In this document: positions 1-7,941 of the stretch, piece by piece
Numbering within the stretch: position 1 is the first letter of the stretch
Layout: each line of letters begins with the position of its first letter
From: Phycisphaerae bacterium
GTDB lineage: Bacteria; Planctomycetota; Phycisphaerae; Phycisphaerales; UBA1924
Reading direction: 5' to 3'
Assembly: GCA_030426605.1 (NCBI GenBank)
Contig: JAUHXM010000022.1
Span: 1 to 36,540, forward strand
DNA: 36,540 bases
Made by a program: the position numbers and the translations under genes
Notes under the pieces: model-generated
Seen by the model: the letters and a program-made list of their open reading frames with translations, nothing else
What the model was told of the DNA's origin: nothing
Database searches by the model: none

Positions 1-1
1 C

Positions 2-349
2 CTCGGCCTCATGCCGTCGGGCTGCTACGGCGAGCGCGCCGCGTACTTCGACTCGACCGCCGTGGAGCAGCCGGGCGCCACCGCCCGGGCCGAGGAGTTG
101 ATCGAGGCGAGCCTCGAACCGGACGACGCCCTGGAGGCGCTCTGCGACGAGCCCCCGCTCTCGATGTTCATGCGGCGGGCCTACGACGAGGCGGTCGCCC
201 GCGTCGGCGACATGGGTCAGCGACGCGATTGCTGCGCGCCGAGCGCCCCAATCATCCGAAAACAACATCAAACCTGGACGCGTTGGCGGCTTCCTGCAAT
301 CGAAAGAGATCCACGATCTGTGCCTCGTAGTGCCCACAGACCGGGATGA
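2..349 (+). CDS. 3' part of an unrecognised gene (5' end outside window)
   Basis: The frame is open from the left edge, so the gene starts upstream of the window. The first ~80 codons look like genuine coding sequence: G/C-rich third positions, and acidic and alanine-rich helices such as residues around ATARAEELIEASLEPDDA. I do not recognise the family. After about position 245 the composition changes and the frame runs ~98 bp antisense into the 3' end of the convergent hydrolase gene before stopping. The tail (IIRKQHQTW onward) does not look like the rest. Either the real stop has been lost through a deletion or join near 245-255, or this is an unusual convergent overlap. Confidence 0.4.
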   Translation, partial: LGLMPSGCYGERAAYFDSTAVEQPGATARAEELIEASLEPDDALEALCDEPPLSMFMRRAYDEAVARVGDMGQRRDCCAPSAPIIRKQHQTWTRWRLPAIERDPRSVPRSAHRPG

Positions 350-1100
350 CGCCCACGAACAGCCGGGCGTGGTCGATCCCGGCGGGCATCGAGATGTTGG
401 CGCCCTGGCTGAAGCCTGTGAGCACGACTCGGCTCGTGTCCACGGGCATGCCCGCCGCGACGCGCTCGATGAGGTCTTTGATCATCCACTCGGACTCGTC
501 GCGGTACGTCCATGCGTAGCCCGCGCCCGAGGGGCGGAGCCCGTCGGGCGCGATGATCGCGACGCCGAGTCGCTCGCACGCGTCCTTCCAGACGCCCAGC
601 ATCTCCTCGCCGCGCCCGCCGGTGCCGTGCATGGCGATGAGCAGGGGCACGGGGTTGTCCGCGCTCGCACCCTCGGGCACCCAGGACGGGTGCTCGTGCC
701 CGCGTGCGGCTTCCTGGAACTCCTCGAGCCGCGCCCGCGCCGCCGCACGGACCATCGCGAGCGCCGCCTCGAACTCGGGCGTCCCGCGGATCGGGTCGAG
801 GTCCTCGTCGGTCTCGAACGACCGCACGCCCTGGAACCCGCGCTGGGCGCAGGCGGTGATCCACCCCTTGGCGTCGTCGAGGCTGCCCGCCCGGGCGTGC
901 GCGCACGCGGCGTTGTATGCCCACACGCTCGAGTGGTCGTGGCGCTCGGCGATCGTCGTCGCGACCGCCGCCGCCCGCTCGTAGGCACCATCGGCGTACG
1001 CCCGCTCGAACCGGGCGACGAGCGCCCGGTCCGTCTGCGCGGACGCACCGCCCGCGAGCACGGCCAGCACCACGACAACGACCATCCGGAGGGGGTTCAT
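252..1100 (-). CDS. Secreted alpha/beta hydrolase with helical N-terminal region, probably C-terminally truncated
   Basis: 282 aa. Residues 1-21 form a signal peptide ending ASA-Q. Residues 23-130 form helical TPR-like hairpins. An esterase/dienelactone-hydrolase-like domain begins near residue 150, with the oxyanion-hole motif HGTGG (158-162) and the nucleophile elbow GFSQG (Ser231). The protein stops about 50 residues after the serine, at RFDVVFG. That is just where such enzymes continue into the strand carrying the catalytic Asp and then the His, so roughly 70-80 residues seem missing. Reading the other two minus-strand frames past the stop gave no recognisable continuation. The gene is probably inactive or depends on a different 3' end. 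The start ATG lies 6 nt after a TAGGCT box, which suggests a leaderless transcript. Confidence 0.75.
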   Translation of the reverse strand: MNPLRMVVVVVLAVLAGGASAQTDRALVARFERAYADGAYERAAAVATTIAERHDHSSVWAYNAACAHARAGSLDDAKGWITACAQRGFQGVRSFETDEDLDPIRGTPEFEAALAMVRAAARARLEEFQEAARGHEHPSWVPEGASADNPVPLLIAMHGTGGRGEEMLGVWKDACERLGVAIIAPDGLRPSGAGYAWTYRDESEWMIKDLIERVAAGMPVDTSRVVLTGFSQGANISMPAGIDHARLFVGVIPVCGHYEAQIVDLFRLQEAANASRFDVVFG

Positions 1101-1106
1101 CCCGCC

Positions 1107-1112
1107 AGCCTA
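1107..1112 (-). promoter_or_regulatory. -10-like box TAGGCT, 6 nt before the hydrolase ATG
   Basis: On the minus strand TAGGCT is followed by ggcggg and then ATG. There is no room for a Shine-Dalgarno leader. The same architecture recurs at ten other starts in the window. Confidence 0.5.
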
Positions 1113-1152
1113 CCCGACCGGCCCCCGGTCTCTTGCACACCCGGCGCGCCGG

Positions 1153-1746
1153 TCACCCCCGCCGACGCCCCCACGCGAGCCCGACGCCCGCGAGCACCCC
1201 CGCCGACGCCGGGGCCGGCACCACCGTGAAGCGGAAGTTGGGCCCGAGGTTGCCGTCCTGCCCGCCGATGTTCTCGACCTCCGAGAAGATGTCGTTGAGG
1301 GGGCTGGAGGCGTACCCGTTCCACGCGATCTCGGGCGCGAACGAGACCGCGCCCCGATCGCCGAACACGTACTCGTCGTTGAACCAGTTGTCCGCGACGA
1401 TGTAGTACTGCTCGCCGCCGTTGAGGAACGTCGGCGTGATGTCCACGAACCGCGACCCATCGATCAGCTCGCCCGAGAGGCCGGACCCGATCGTCGTCGT
1501 GACCAATTCCGACTGGTCGCTCGCGCGGAAGATGCCGACCTCGTGGGGATCGACGAATCCGGGGTCGCCCAGGTCGAGCACGCCGACCTGCGTGACCATC
1601 AGGTCCGACGTCGGCGTGAAGTACCAGCCCGTGGCGCCCACGAAGGTCTGGCGGAACCCGCCGCCGTTGTAGAACGACGCCGTCGTCTGCGCGGGCAGAA
1701 CCCCCGCGGCCACCATGAGCAGACACCCACCGACCCGTCCGTGCAT
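1153..1746 (-). CDS. Secreted protein with PEP-CTERM-like C-terminal anchor signal
   Basis: 197 aa. The ATG at 1746 was chosen because AAGGAGG lies 5 nt upstream; an in-frame ATG at 1761 would sit before that ribosome site. Residues 1-20 are a signal peptide (GVLPAQ). The middle is beta-rich and resembles the exported choice-of-anchor proteins common in Planctomycetota. The end reads VPAP, then a hydrophobic stretch (SAGVLAGVGLAW), then GRRRG. This is the proline motif/transmembrane/basic-tail layout of exosortase-type sorting signals. The substrate or role is unknown; export to the surface or envelope is inferred. No exosortase gene is present in this window. Confidence 0.75.
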   Translation of the reverse strand: MHGRVGGCLLMVAAGVLPAQTTASFYNGGGFRQTFVGATGWYFTPTSDLMVTQVGVLDLGDPGFVDPHEVGIFRASDQSELVTTTIGSGLSGELIDGSRFVDITPTFLNGGEQYYIVADNWFNDEYVFGDRGAVSFAPEIAWNGYASSPLNDIFSEVENIGGQDGNLGPNFRFTVVPAPASAGVLAGVGLAWGRRRG

Positions 1747-1951
1747 CGCGGCCTCCTTCATCGCGGACGCGCTGGCACGCCCGAGCCTTCCCCCACGAAC
1801 ATCCGGTGCGCCCGGGCCAGTGCGTTGCGGGCACGCGGGCCCGACGTTCGCGTGCGGCCGTCGGCCGATCCTGCAACCTACACCACGCCCGGAAAAAACC
1901 CAACGACCTCGCCATGCCCCGCGCTTTCCGCACGCTTCTGGAAAACCGCCA

Positions 1952-1957
1952 TACCCT
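1952..1957 (+). promoter_or_regulatory. -10-like box TACCCT, 6 nt before the Sel1 gene ATG
   Basis: TACCCT is followed by ccttcc and ATG at 1964. It lies in the 217-bp gap between two divergent genes. Little else is recognisable in that gap. Confidence 0.45.
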
Positions 1958-1963
1958 CCTTCC

Positions 1964-2539
1964 ATGCTCGTCGCCTGGCTCATGATGCTGCTGCTCGGCC
2001 TCGCCGACGAGCCCGAGGCCCTGTTCCTGGGGAACCTCGCCGCCGCCGAGCAGGGCGATGTGCAGGCCATGCACGACGTCGCGTACCGGTTCGAGCACGG
2101 CATGGCGGTCGAGCCAGACCTTGCCGCCGCGATCGCGTGGTACGAGCGGGCCGCCGCGGGCGGGAACGACGGCTCGATGCTCAACCTCGGTATCCTCCAT
2201 CACTTCGGTCGCGGCGTGCCGCAGGACCCCGAGCTCGAAGCCCACTGGTTCCAACGCGCCGCCGACGCCGGCAACGTGCAGGCGATGCTCAATCTCGGCG
2301 TGATGTACGGCACGGGCGAGTGGTTCGAGCAGGACTACGCCCGCGCGATGGAGCTTTACCGACAGGCCGCGGCGCTGGGCGACATGTACGCGATGTACAA
2401 CCTCGGCGTGATGTACGAGCACGGGCAGGGCGTCGCGGTCGATGACGCCGAGTCGGTCCGGTGGTTCCAACGCTCCGCCCGCGCGGGGTACCCGCCGGCG
2501 CAAGAAGAACTCGCCGCGCGCGGCATCGACTGGGAGTGA
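1964..2539 (+). CDS. Sel1-like repeat protein
   Basis: 191 aa. A short hydrophobic N-terminus (MLVAWLMMLLLGLA) looks like a signal peptide. It is followed by four tandem 36-residue Sel1-type repeats at about 31-67, 68-103, 104-139 and 140-175, plus a partial fifth. Each repeat has the family pattern LG-x-(L/M)-(Y/H)...G-x-G-V...A...(W/Y)-(F/Y)-x-(R/Q)-A-A-x-x-G. Sel1 repeats form helical solenoids for protein-protein contacts; a periplasmic or envelope scaffold role is inferred, and no partner is evident. The reading frame is open upstream to 1715, but ATG 1964 is favoured by the promoter box 6 nt before it and by the hydrophobic start. It converges on the next gene with only 9 bp between stops. 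Confidence 0.85.
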   Translation: MLVAWLMMLLLGLADEPEALFLGNLAAAEQGDVQAMHDVAYRFEHGMAVEPDLAAAIAWYERAAAGGNDGSMLNLGILHHFGRGVPQDPELEAHWFQRAADAGNVQAMLNLGVMYGTGEWFEQDYARAMELYRQAAALGDMYAMYNLGVMYEHGQGVAVDDAESVRWFQRSARAGYPPAQEELAARGIDWE

Positions 2540-2548
2540 AACGCGCAG

Positions 2549-3025
2549 CTATGCGCGCCCGATCGACTCCATGTGCCTCAGCACCGCCCGCTTCATCAGC
2601 GGTCTCACGAACCACAGCATCGGCACCCCCCACCACCCGAGCGGGTGCAGCTCGAACACGCGCTCGACCGCCGTCGTGCCGTCAGCCTTCGGCGTGATGT
2701 GCCACGTCTCTTCGAAGTGCGACGCGAACCAGCGCAGCGGCTTGGTGAACCCGCCGAGCCGGATCCGGATCTCGCGCTCGGGGTCCCACGCGAGGATCTC
2801 CTCGGTATGCCTGGACCCGTCGGTGTTCGCCACACGGATGCGGGTGCCGACGACGCTGCTCGGCTCAGATTCGTGGTTCGCGGGAAGTGGCGCCTCGAAC
2901 GCCGCCGACCGGATGCCGGGCAGCGGGCCGTACCCGGTGAACGTCGGCCAGTTGTCGAGGTCGAGGATGCCGGCGGCGATCTCCGCCGGGGTGAGGCGGA
3001 GGGTGGCGGAGCAGGTGAGGAACAT
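2549..3025 (-). CDS. SRPBCC-family (START/polyketide-cyclase-like) protein
   Basis: 158 aa from ATG 3025, or 169 aa from an in-frame GTG at 3058. Both starts have a purine-rich ribosome site (AGAGG or GGAGG). The ATG places the start right at the first domain strand. The domain pattern fits SRPBCC: an initial beta strand, a helix with LTPAEIAAGILDLDNWPTF, several antiparallel strands, and a long C-terminal helix (PLMKRAVLRHMESIGRA). These helix-grip folds bind small hydrophobic ligands; nothing here identifies the ligand. It is the last high-GC gene before the lower-GC island at about 3060. Confidence 0.75.
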   Translation of the reverse strand: MFLTCSATLRLTPAEIAAGILDLDNWPTFTGYGPLPGIRSAAFEAPLPANHESEPSSVVGTRIRVANTDGSRHTEEILAWDPEREIRIRLGGFTKPLRWFASHFEETWHITPKADGTTAVERVFELHPLGWWGVPMLWFVRPLMKRAVLRHMESIGRA

Positions 3026-3079
3026 GAGTCTGACCTCTCGAACTTCCTCACTGAGCACCTCCCAACCTCCGTGAGTTTA

Positions 3080-3085
3080 TATAAT
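3080..3085 (+). promoter_or_regulatory. Consensus -10 TATAAT upstream of the island
   Basis: A perfect TATAAT sits in an AT-rich patch (gagtttatataatctacg), 27 bp before the ATG at 3113. That leaves a short leader with the ribosome site GAGGA. No good -35 is visible 16-18 bp upstream. Confidence 0.55.
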
Positions 3086-3112
3086 CTACGCGCCACCAAC
3101 CGAGGACATTTC

Positions 3113-4573
3113 ATGGCAGGCTATTCTCGTGCAGACATCATCGAACGGTTCTCAGTTTTCCGATCCGGAACGCAGGGCCTTGGACAGTGGATCACTCAGG
3201 ACACTGACAGCCTTGTTATCGACCGTATAAGTGTCATCGACTCCGAGCCCCTCTCTTTTGTTCAGCTGAATCAACTGCTGGCGCTCGGCCACGAGGCACC
3301 AGCGAGCCCAGGTTTCTTCAGGTACTATTGGCTTGACGAACCTCGACACTGCTACAGAGTTACCGACGTAGGAAGCTATAACGATGCGTGGAGGGAAGAC
3401 GCGACAAAGCTGCAGCAAATCGTATCCGTCGACCACCTTTACTGGGGTTTGTACCGAGTATTTGTAGACGGACTTCTGTTCTTCGGGAACGCTCGAAGCG
3501 CATACAGATCGTTGCGCTCTCACTCGTATCAAGCGATCCAGGAGTTTTTCACATCAAAGCGTTTTGATACTGACAGTCTTTTGCAACGCGGCCCGGCGAT
3601 GCCGTTGCAATCCATCCCCCGAGACGATCGGTACTTGATCTCGGAGATGGCGTGCAAGTCCTACGACACACCCAAATCCACTTCCAGCTTATTGCAAGCC
3701 GCCCTTTCGAAAGCTTGGAGCCAACATGCCGCGGGGAAGGGTGGCAGGATAAAGGTCCGCGAGCTCTTCTCGGGCGAGTTCCTAAAGGAGAACTACCAGG
3801 GCCAAGATCAGGCACTCTTGTTCAGCGCAGACGAAATTCTTGATGAAGACGTAGCTAGCGAAGAAGAACTTCGCGAGAAATACACGCTGATCTATAACAC
3901 GTTTCAAGACGCTCGGACTCGAGCGAGCGTCAATACGGCTTTGTACTTGTCCGGCGTGAATGAACTCGACGCATACGTTGCAACGAGCATGCGGACTCGC
4001 GACGACTTCCGACGCATGGCGAGTCTTTGCGACAAAGTGTTCGGCGATCAACGGCTCAAGGAACTAAACCTCAGGTTTTTCGACCCAACACTGAGCGCTG
4101 CAAACGGGCACGAAGACAAAGGGCTTATCGAGTGTTTAATGGTCAAGTGCGCCAAGATCTTGATCTATACCGCCGGTGACAAAGAGAGCTTCGGTAAAGA
4201 TTCGGAAGCTTCTATGGCACTGAGCCTTGGAAAGCCAGTCGTGTTCTATTGCGACGTGAATCCCGAAAAGGCCGCATTCTACCGCGACGTACACCCCCTT
4301 TGCCGGCTCATTCAGTTCGAGACCGGGGTAGCCATTGGTGCGATCATCACCAACGATCTTGATCAAGTTGTCGAGTTGATTCGACGTCTGTTTCACAACG
4401 AAATGCAGTACGAGCTTGAGCAGCATCCGGATCGGTCTGGCTACCTCAGACTGCGTGAATCACTCACCGGCTCAATCGTCCGTTTGCACACCAACGATCA
4501 ACTGCTTTCCGAGACCTTCTGGAACCACTACAACAAGCAACCAGCCACCCGGAACGTCTCAGACCATTTCTGA
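3113..4573 (+). CDS. Two-part protein with nucleoside-deoxyribosyltransferase/TIR-like C-terminal domain
   Basis: 486 aa. ATG 3113 was chosen because GAGGA lies 6 nt upstream and the lower-GC composition begins there; the open frame further upstream is antisense to the previous gene. Residues 1-270 belong to no family I recognise. Residues ~277-430 look like a Rossmann-like nucleoside 2-deoxyribosyltransferase/TIR-type fold: strand ALYLSG, LDAYVATSMR (286-294), FFDPTLSA (323-329), GLIECLMVKCAKILIYTAG, then GKDSEASMALSLGKPVVFY. In that last motif Glu365 is placed like the catalytic glutamate of deoxyribosyltransferases and TIR NADases. Cleavage of a nucleotide such as NAD+ is inferred, not shown. 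GC content and codon use are visibly lower than in the flanks, suggesting transfer. It is followed at 72 bp by a small repeat protein, probably co-transcribed. Confidence 0.7.
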   Translation: MAGYSRADIIERFSVFRSGTQGLGQWITQDTDSLVIDRISVIDSEPLSFVQLNQLLALGHEAPASPGFFRYYWLDEPRHCYRVTDVGSYNDAWREDATKLQQIVSVDHLYWGLYRVFVDGLLFFGNARSAYRSLRSHSYQAIQEFFTSKRFDTDSLLQRGPAMPLQSIPRDDRYLISEMACKSYDTPKSTSSLLQAALSKAWSQHAAGKGGRIKVRELFSGEFLKENYQGQDQALLFSADEILDEDVASEEELREKYTLIYNTFQDARTRASVNTALYLSGVNELDAYVATSMRTRDDFRRMASLCDKVFGDQRLKELNLRFFDPTLSAANGHEDKGLIECLMVKCAKILIYTAGDKESFGKDSEASMALSLGKPVVFYCDVNPEKAAFYRDVHPLCRLIQFETGVAIGAIITNDLDQVVELIRRLFHNEMQYELEQHPDRSGYLRLRESLTGSIVRLHTNDQLLSETFWNHYNKQPATRNVSDHF

Positions 4574-4645
4574 AATTCAGGTCCGTTGCTCTCGACTACC
4601 GATGACGATCCAGATACATTGCTTTTCTTGTCTGGAGAGTTGGCA

Positions 4646-4939
4646 ATGAATGGAAGTGTCTATCGCACCGAACAGCATCGCCTCGGGAGCTCATCAGTTC
4701 CCGTGTACAGGGTGGAAGGGTCGGGGATTTACCGGACCCCTCATCATCATCTGGGTGCGAGTGAGAACCCAGATTTTCTGATTCGAGATGCTGCCGTGTT
4801 TCGGAGCTCTTGCCATCCAGAGGGCATGAGCTCCATGAACGACTATCGACTACTCGGAAACACAATCTGCAGATCCGATCACCACCCGCATGGGTGGTCT
4901 GATCTCGCCGACTTCGTAATCAACTGGGATGTTCATTAG
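4646..4939 (+). CDS. Small protein of four exact 23-residue His/Arg-rich repeats
   Basis: 97 aa. ATG 4646 is preceded by GGAGA 8 nt upstream. The protein is almost entirely four repeats starting at residues 5, 28, 51 and 74, each exactly 23 residues long. The repeat core is (V/I)-(Y/F/C)-R-(T/S)-x-x-H-x-x-G, seen as VYRTEQHRLG, IYRTPHHHLG, VFRSSCHPEG and ICRSDHHPHG, followed by a second short strand such as DFLIRD or DYRLLG. A compact four-fold symmetric beta structure, possibly with metal- or ligand-binding histidines, is an inference from the periodicity. No signal peptide or membrane segment is present. It lies 72 bp after the transferase-like gene on the same strand and shares its lower GC. 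I know no function for it. Confidence 0.7.
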   Translation: MNGSVYRTEQHRLGSSSVPVYRVEGSGIYRTPHHHLGASENPDFLIRDAAVFRSSCHPEGMSSMNDYRLLGNTICRSDHHPHGWSDLADFVINWDVH

Positions 4940-4948
4940 GCAGCCGGC

Positions 4949-6682
4949 TCACCACTCCGGCCCGCCCGTGTAGCGCCCGTAGATATCCGCCATCGCCTGC
5001 ACCATCTCGCCGAGGGTGCAGTTGGCCAGGGCGCCCGCGACCAGCTCGGGCATGACGTTGCGGTTGTCGCGGCAGGCGTCGCGGATCGCGTCCAGCGCCC
5101 GCGCCACGCCGTCGTCGTCGCGGGCGGCCTTGAACTTCGCGAGCCGGTCCACCTGCTCGGTCTCGACGGAGTCCGGGATGGTGAGGATGTCAATGGGGCG
5201 TTTCTCGTCCTTCTCGATGTACTCGTTCACGCCGACGATGATGCGGTCGTGGGCGTCCACCTCCTCGGCGTAGCGGTAGGCCGCCTCGGCGATGGCGCGG
5301 CGGAAGTAGCCCTTGTGGATGCCGGCGACGACGCCGCCGGAGTAGAGGTCGCCGTTGGTGAGCTCGCCGACGCGCTGGGGCGCCCAGGCGCCGCCGGCCA
5401 TGTTGTCGATGTCTTCGATGAGCCCGAGGGCCTCGGACTCGACGCTGTCCGTCAGCGATTCCATGAACCACGACCCGCCGAGCGGGTCGACGGTGCGGGT
5501 GACGCCCGTCTCGTGGGCGAGGATCTGCTGCGTGCGCAGGGCGACCTTGACCGCCTGCTCAGAGGGCAGGGCGAGCGTCTCGTCCATCGAGTCGGTGTGG
5601 AGGGACTGGCACCCGCCGAGCACGCCCGCCATCGCCTGGTACGCGACGCGGACGATGTTATTGAGCGGCTGCTGCTCGGTGAGCGAGCACCCGGCGGTCT
5701 GCACGTGGGTCTTCATGTACCACGAGCGTTCGAGCCTGGCCCCGTAGCGGTCGCGCATCATGCGGGCCCAGATGCGCCGGGCGGCGCGGAGCTTGGCGAT
5801 CTCCTCGAAGAACTCGTTGTGGGCGTTGAAGAAGAAGGACAACCTGGGCGCGAAGACATCGACGTCCATCCCGCGGTGCAGGCAGGCCTCGACGTATTCC
5901 ATGCCGTCGCGGAGGGTGAAGGCGAGCTCCTGCGGCGCGGTGCTGCCCGCTTCGCGGATGTGGTAGCCGGAGATGCTGACCGAGTTCCACTTGGGCAGGT
6001 GCTGGGACTGGAACTCGATGGTGTCCACGACGAGCTTCACCGACGCTTCGGGCGGGTAGATGAACTCGTTCTGGGAGTGGAACTCCTTGAGGATGTCGTT
6101 CTGGAGGGTGCCGCCGAGGGTCTCCCACCCGATGCCGCGTTGCTTGGCCATCGCGAGGTACATCGCCCAGATGACGGCCGCGGGGCCGTTGATGGTCTGG
6201 CTGACCGTCACCTGATCGATGGGGATGTCGGCGTACAGGCGGTGCATGTCCTCGATGGTGTCGATGGCGACGCCGCACTTGCCGACTTCGCCCAATGACA
6301 AGGCGTCGTCCGAGTCGCGTCCCATGAGGGTCGGCAGGTCGAACGCGGTGCTCAGCCCGGTGTTCGCCTTGGTCTTGGTGGTCGCGCCGGCTTTGAGGAG
6401 GTATTTGAACCGCTGGTTGGTGTCGTCGGCACTGCCGAAACCGGCGAACTGGCGCATGGTCCACAGGCGCGTGCGGTAGCCCTCGGGGTAGAGCCCGCGG
6501 GTGTACGGGAACTCGCCGGGCGCGGCGATGTCGCGGTCGATGTGCTGCAGCGATTCGGGCAGCGCCTCGGGCGTGTAGCTCGGGTCGAGCACCAGCCCTG
6601 AAATCGTCACGGCGTGCGGGTCGATCCCGTCAAGACCCGGGCCCGAGATCGAACCCGTCATCGGCGAACGTGCGGTCGTCAT
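4949..6682 (-). CDS. B12-dependent acyl-CoA mutase large subunit, predicted isobutyryl-CoA mutase type
   Basis: 577 aa. The start ATG is preceded by GAGGGAGG. It covers the substrate-binding TIM barrel of the methylmalonyl-CoA mutase family ([61 protein letters not shown]). There is no C-terminal cobalamin-binding domain, so a separate small subunit must exist elsewhere. The residue equivalent to MCM Tyr89 is Phe79 (RQFAGF), and the one equivalent to Arg207 is Gln204 (EFHSQNEF). Phe/Gln is the known isobutyryl-CoA mutase pair, while Tyr/Arg grips the methylmalonyl carboxylate. The length also matches IcmA (~566 aa). The predicted reaction is isobutyryl-CoA to n-butyryl-CoA. There is a short insertion around residues 100-106 (TTKTKAN). 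Automatic annotation would probably say methylmalonyl-CoA mutase. Confidence 0.85.
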   Translation of the reverse strand: MTTARSPMTGSISGPGLDGIDPHAVTISGLVLDPSYTPEALPESLQHIDRDIAAPGEFPYTRGLYPEGYRTRLWTMRQFAGFGSADDTNQRFKYLLKAGATTKTKANTGLSTAFDLPTLMGRDSDDALSLGEVGKCGVAIDTIEDMHRLYADIPIDQVTVSQTINGPAAVIWAMYLAMAKQRGIGWETLGGTLQNDILKEFHSQNEFIYPPEASVKLVVDTIEFQSQHLPKWNSVSISGYHIREAGSTAPQELAFTLRDGMEYVEACLHRGMDVDVFAPRLSFFFNAHNEFFEEIAKLRAARRIWARMMRDRYGARLERSWYMKTHVQTAGCSLTEQQPLNNIVRVAYQAMAGVLGGCQSLHTDSMDETLALPSEQAVKVALRTQQILAHETGVTRTVDPLGGSWFMESLTDSVESEALGLIEDIDNMAGGAWAPQRVGELTNGDLYSGGVVAGIHKGYFRRAIAEAAYRYAEEVDAHDRIIVGVNEYIEKDEKRPIDILTIPDSVETEQVDRLAKFKAARDDDGVARALDAIRDACRDNRNVMPELVAGALANCTLGEMVQAMADIYGRYTGGPEW

Positions 6683-6851
6683 ACAGCCTCCCTCAAGGCG
6701 AACGCGGCCAATCCCCGCGTGGAGCCTCATTGTAGGAAACGAGCCCCCGGGGACGAAACTTTCCGGCACCGCCTCGGATCGGCGTGAATCCAGCCGCATC
6801 GGGCCCGCGAATTCGTGGCGGGGGAACGCATCGCAGAACAAGTGACCCGAC

Positions 6852-6870
6852 CCGGGGCAGTGTGCCCCGG
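6852..6870. other. Perfect 8-bp hairpin in the leader region of the FAS1 gene
   Basis: CCGGGGCA, then gtg, then TGCCCCGG, centred about 40 nt before the FAS1 start. It could be an operator, an attenuator stem or an mRNA 5' stabiliser. No U-tract follows, so it is not a simple terminator. Confidence 0.4.
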
Positions 6871-6900
6871 TGCGCGATCACTCCAACCGGAGCAAGCACC

Positions 6901-7860
6901 ATGAAGTACGCACCGCTGACACTCGCCCTCGCGCTGACCGCGACGCCCGCCGCCGCCCAGTGCCCCTCGCAGACCGCTGCCTCCTGCGACACGAACGCCG
7001 CCAGCCTGACGCTGACCGCCGGTCCTGGTTCGTCCTACGCCGATGAGAAGCCGGACATCGTGGACACCGCGATCGCGGCGGGCTCGTTCAAGACGCTCGT
7101 CGCCGCGGTGCAGGCCGCGGACCTCGTGGACGTCCTGAAGGGTGATGGCCCGTTCACCGTCTTCGCGCCGACCGACGAAGCGTTCGCCAAGCTGCCTGAG
7201 GGCACGCTCGAGACGCTGCTCAAGCCGGAGAACAAGGACCAGCTCACCGCGATCCTGCTCTACCACGTCGTGCCGGGCGAGGCGTTCGCGAAGGACGTCG
7301 TTTCGAAGAAGACCTGGGACACCGCCAACGGCCAGCGCGTCGATATCTCCGCCCCGCGCGGCAAGCCCATGATCGACAACGCGAACATCGTCGCGACCGA
7401 CATCGAGACCTCCAACGGCGTCATCCACGTGATCGACACCGTCATCCTCCCCGAGATGAAGAGCATCCCGGAGGTCGCCGGGGCCGCGGGTTCGTTCAGC
7501 ACCCTGCTGACGGCCGTCAAGACCGCCGGGCTCGCCGAGACGCTGATGGGCGAGGGCCCGTTCACCGTCTTCGCGCCGACGGACGAGGCCTTCGCCGCGC
7601 TGGGCAGCACCGTGCCCGAGCTGCTCAAGCCTGAGAATCGCGAGAAGCTCACGAGCATCCTGACCTACCACGTCGTCTCGGGCCGCGTCTACGCCGACCA
7701 GGCGGTCAAGGCGAAGTCCGCCGCGACGCTCGAGGGCGGCTCGATCACGATCAAGAGCTGGGGCGACAACGTCAAGATCAACGACGCGACCGTCCTCTCG
7801 GCGGACGTCGAGGCCTCCAACGGTGTCATCCACGTCATCGACGGCGTCCTGATGCCGTAA
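6901..7860 (+). CDS. Secreted protein with two fasciclin (FAS1) domains
   Basis: 319 aa. Residues 1-20 are a signal peptide (ATPAAAQ). Two FAS1 domains follow at about 51-184 and 186-319. Each has the H1 motif ([14 protein letters not shown]), the YHVV motif and the H2 motif (NGVIHVID). FAS1 domains act in extracellular adhesion and are known in the mycobacterial secreted antigens MPT70/MPT83. The DNA of the two domains is nearly identical around the H1 and H2 motifs, which suggests an internal duplication. It lies directly upstream of an ECF sigma/anti-sigma pair on the same strand, and is the likely regulatory target of that pair. GGAG lies 8-9 nt before the ATG, and a perfect hairpin sits in the leader. 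Confidence 0.9.
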   Translation: MKYAPLTLALALTATPAAAQCPSQTAASCDTNAASLTLTAGPGSSYADEKPDIVDTAIAAGSFKTLVAAVQAADLVDVLKGDGPFTVFAPTDEAFAKLPEGTLETLLKPENKDQLTAILLYHVVPGEAFAKDVVSKKTWDTANGQRVDISAPRGKPMIDNANIVATDIETSNGVIHVIDTVILPEMKSIPEVAGAAGSFSTLLTAVKTAGLAETLMGEGPFTVFAPTDEAFAALGSTVPELLKPENREKLTSILTYHVVSGRVYADQAVKAKSAATLEGGSITIKSWGDNVKINDATVLSADVEASNGVIHVIDGVLMP

Positions 7861-7941
7861 CAGGCCGCGAACGCCGCACGCACGCTCCTTCCACCTCCCG
7901 TGCCCGGGGAATCGGGCCCGGGGGCTTCCCCGAAGACCACG

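Noticed and set aside
2573-3112. Upstream extension of the deoxyribosyltransferase-like gene
   Set aside because: The frame stays open only because it is antisense to the SRPBCC gene. The ribosome site, promoter and composition shift all point to ATG 3113.
3059-4945. Integrative element with att sites
   Set aside because: I found no integrase, tRNA target or matching direct repeats at the island edges.
5249-6298. 350-codon open frame on the + strand inside the mutase gene
   Set aside because: It is antisense to strongly conserved mutase sequence, with a low-complexity Val/Gly/Asp/Glu-rich translation typical of GC-rich shadow frames.
4949-6682. Plain methylmalonyl-CoA mutase call
   Set aside because: The active-site pair is Phe/Gln, not Tyr/Arg, so isobutyryl-CoA mutase fits better. 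The broad family is not in doubt.
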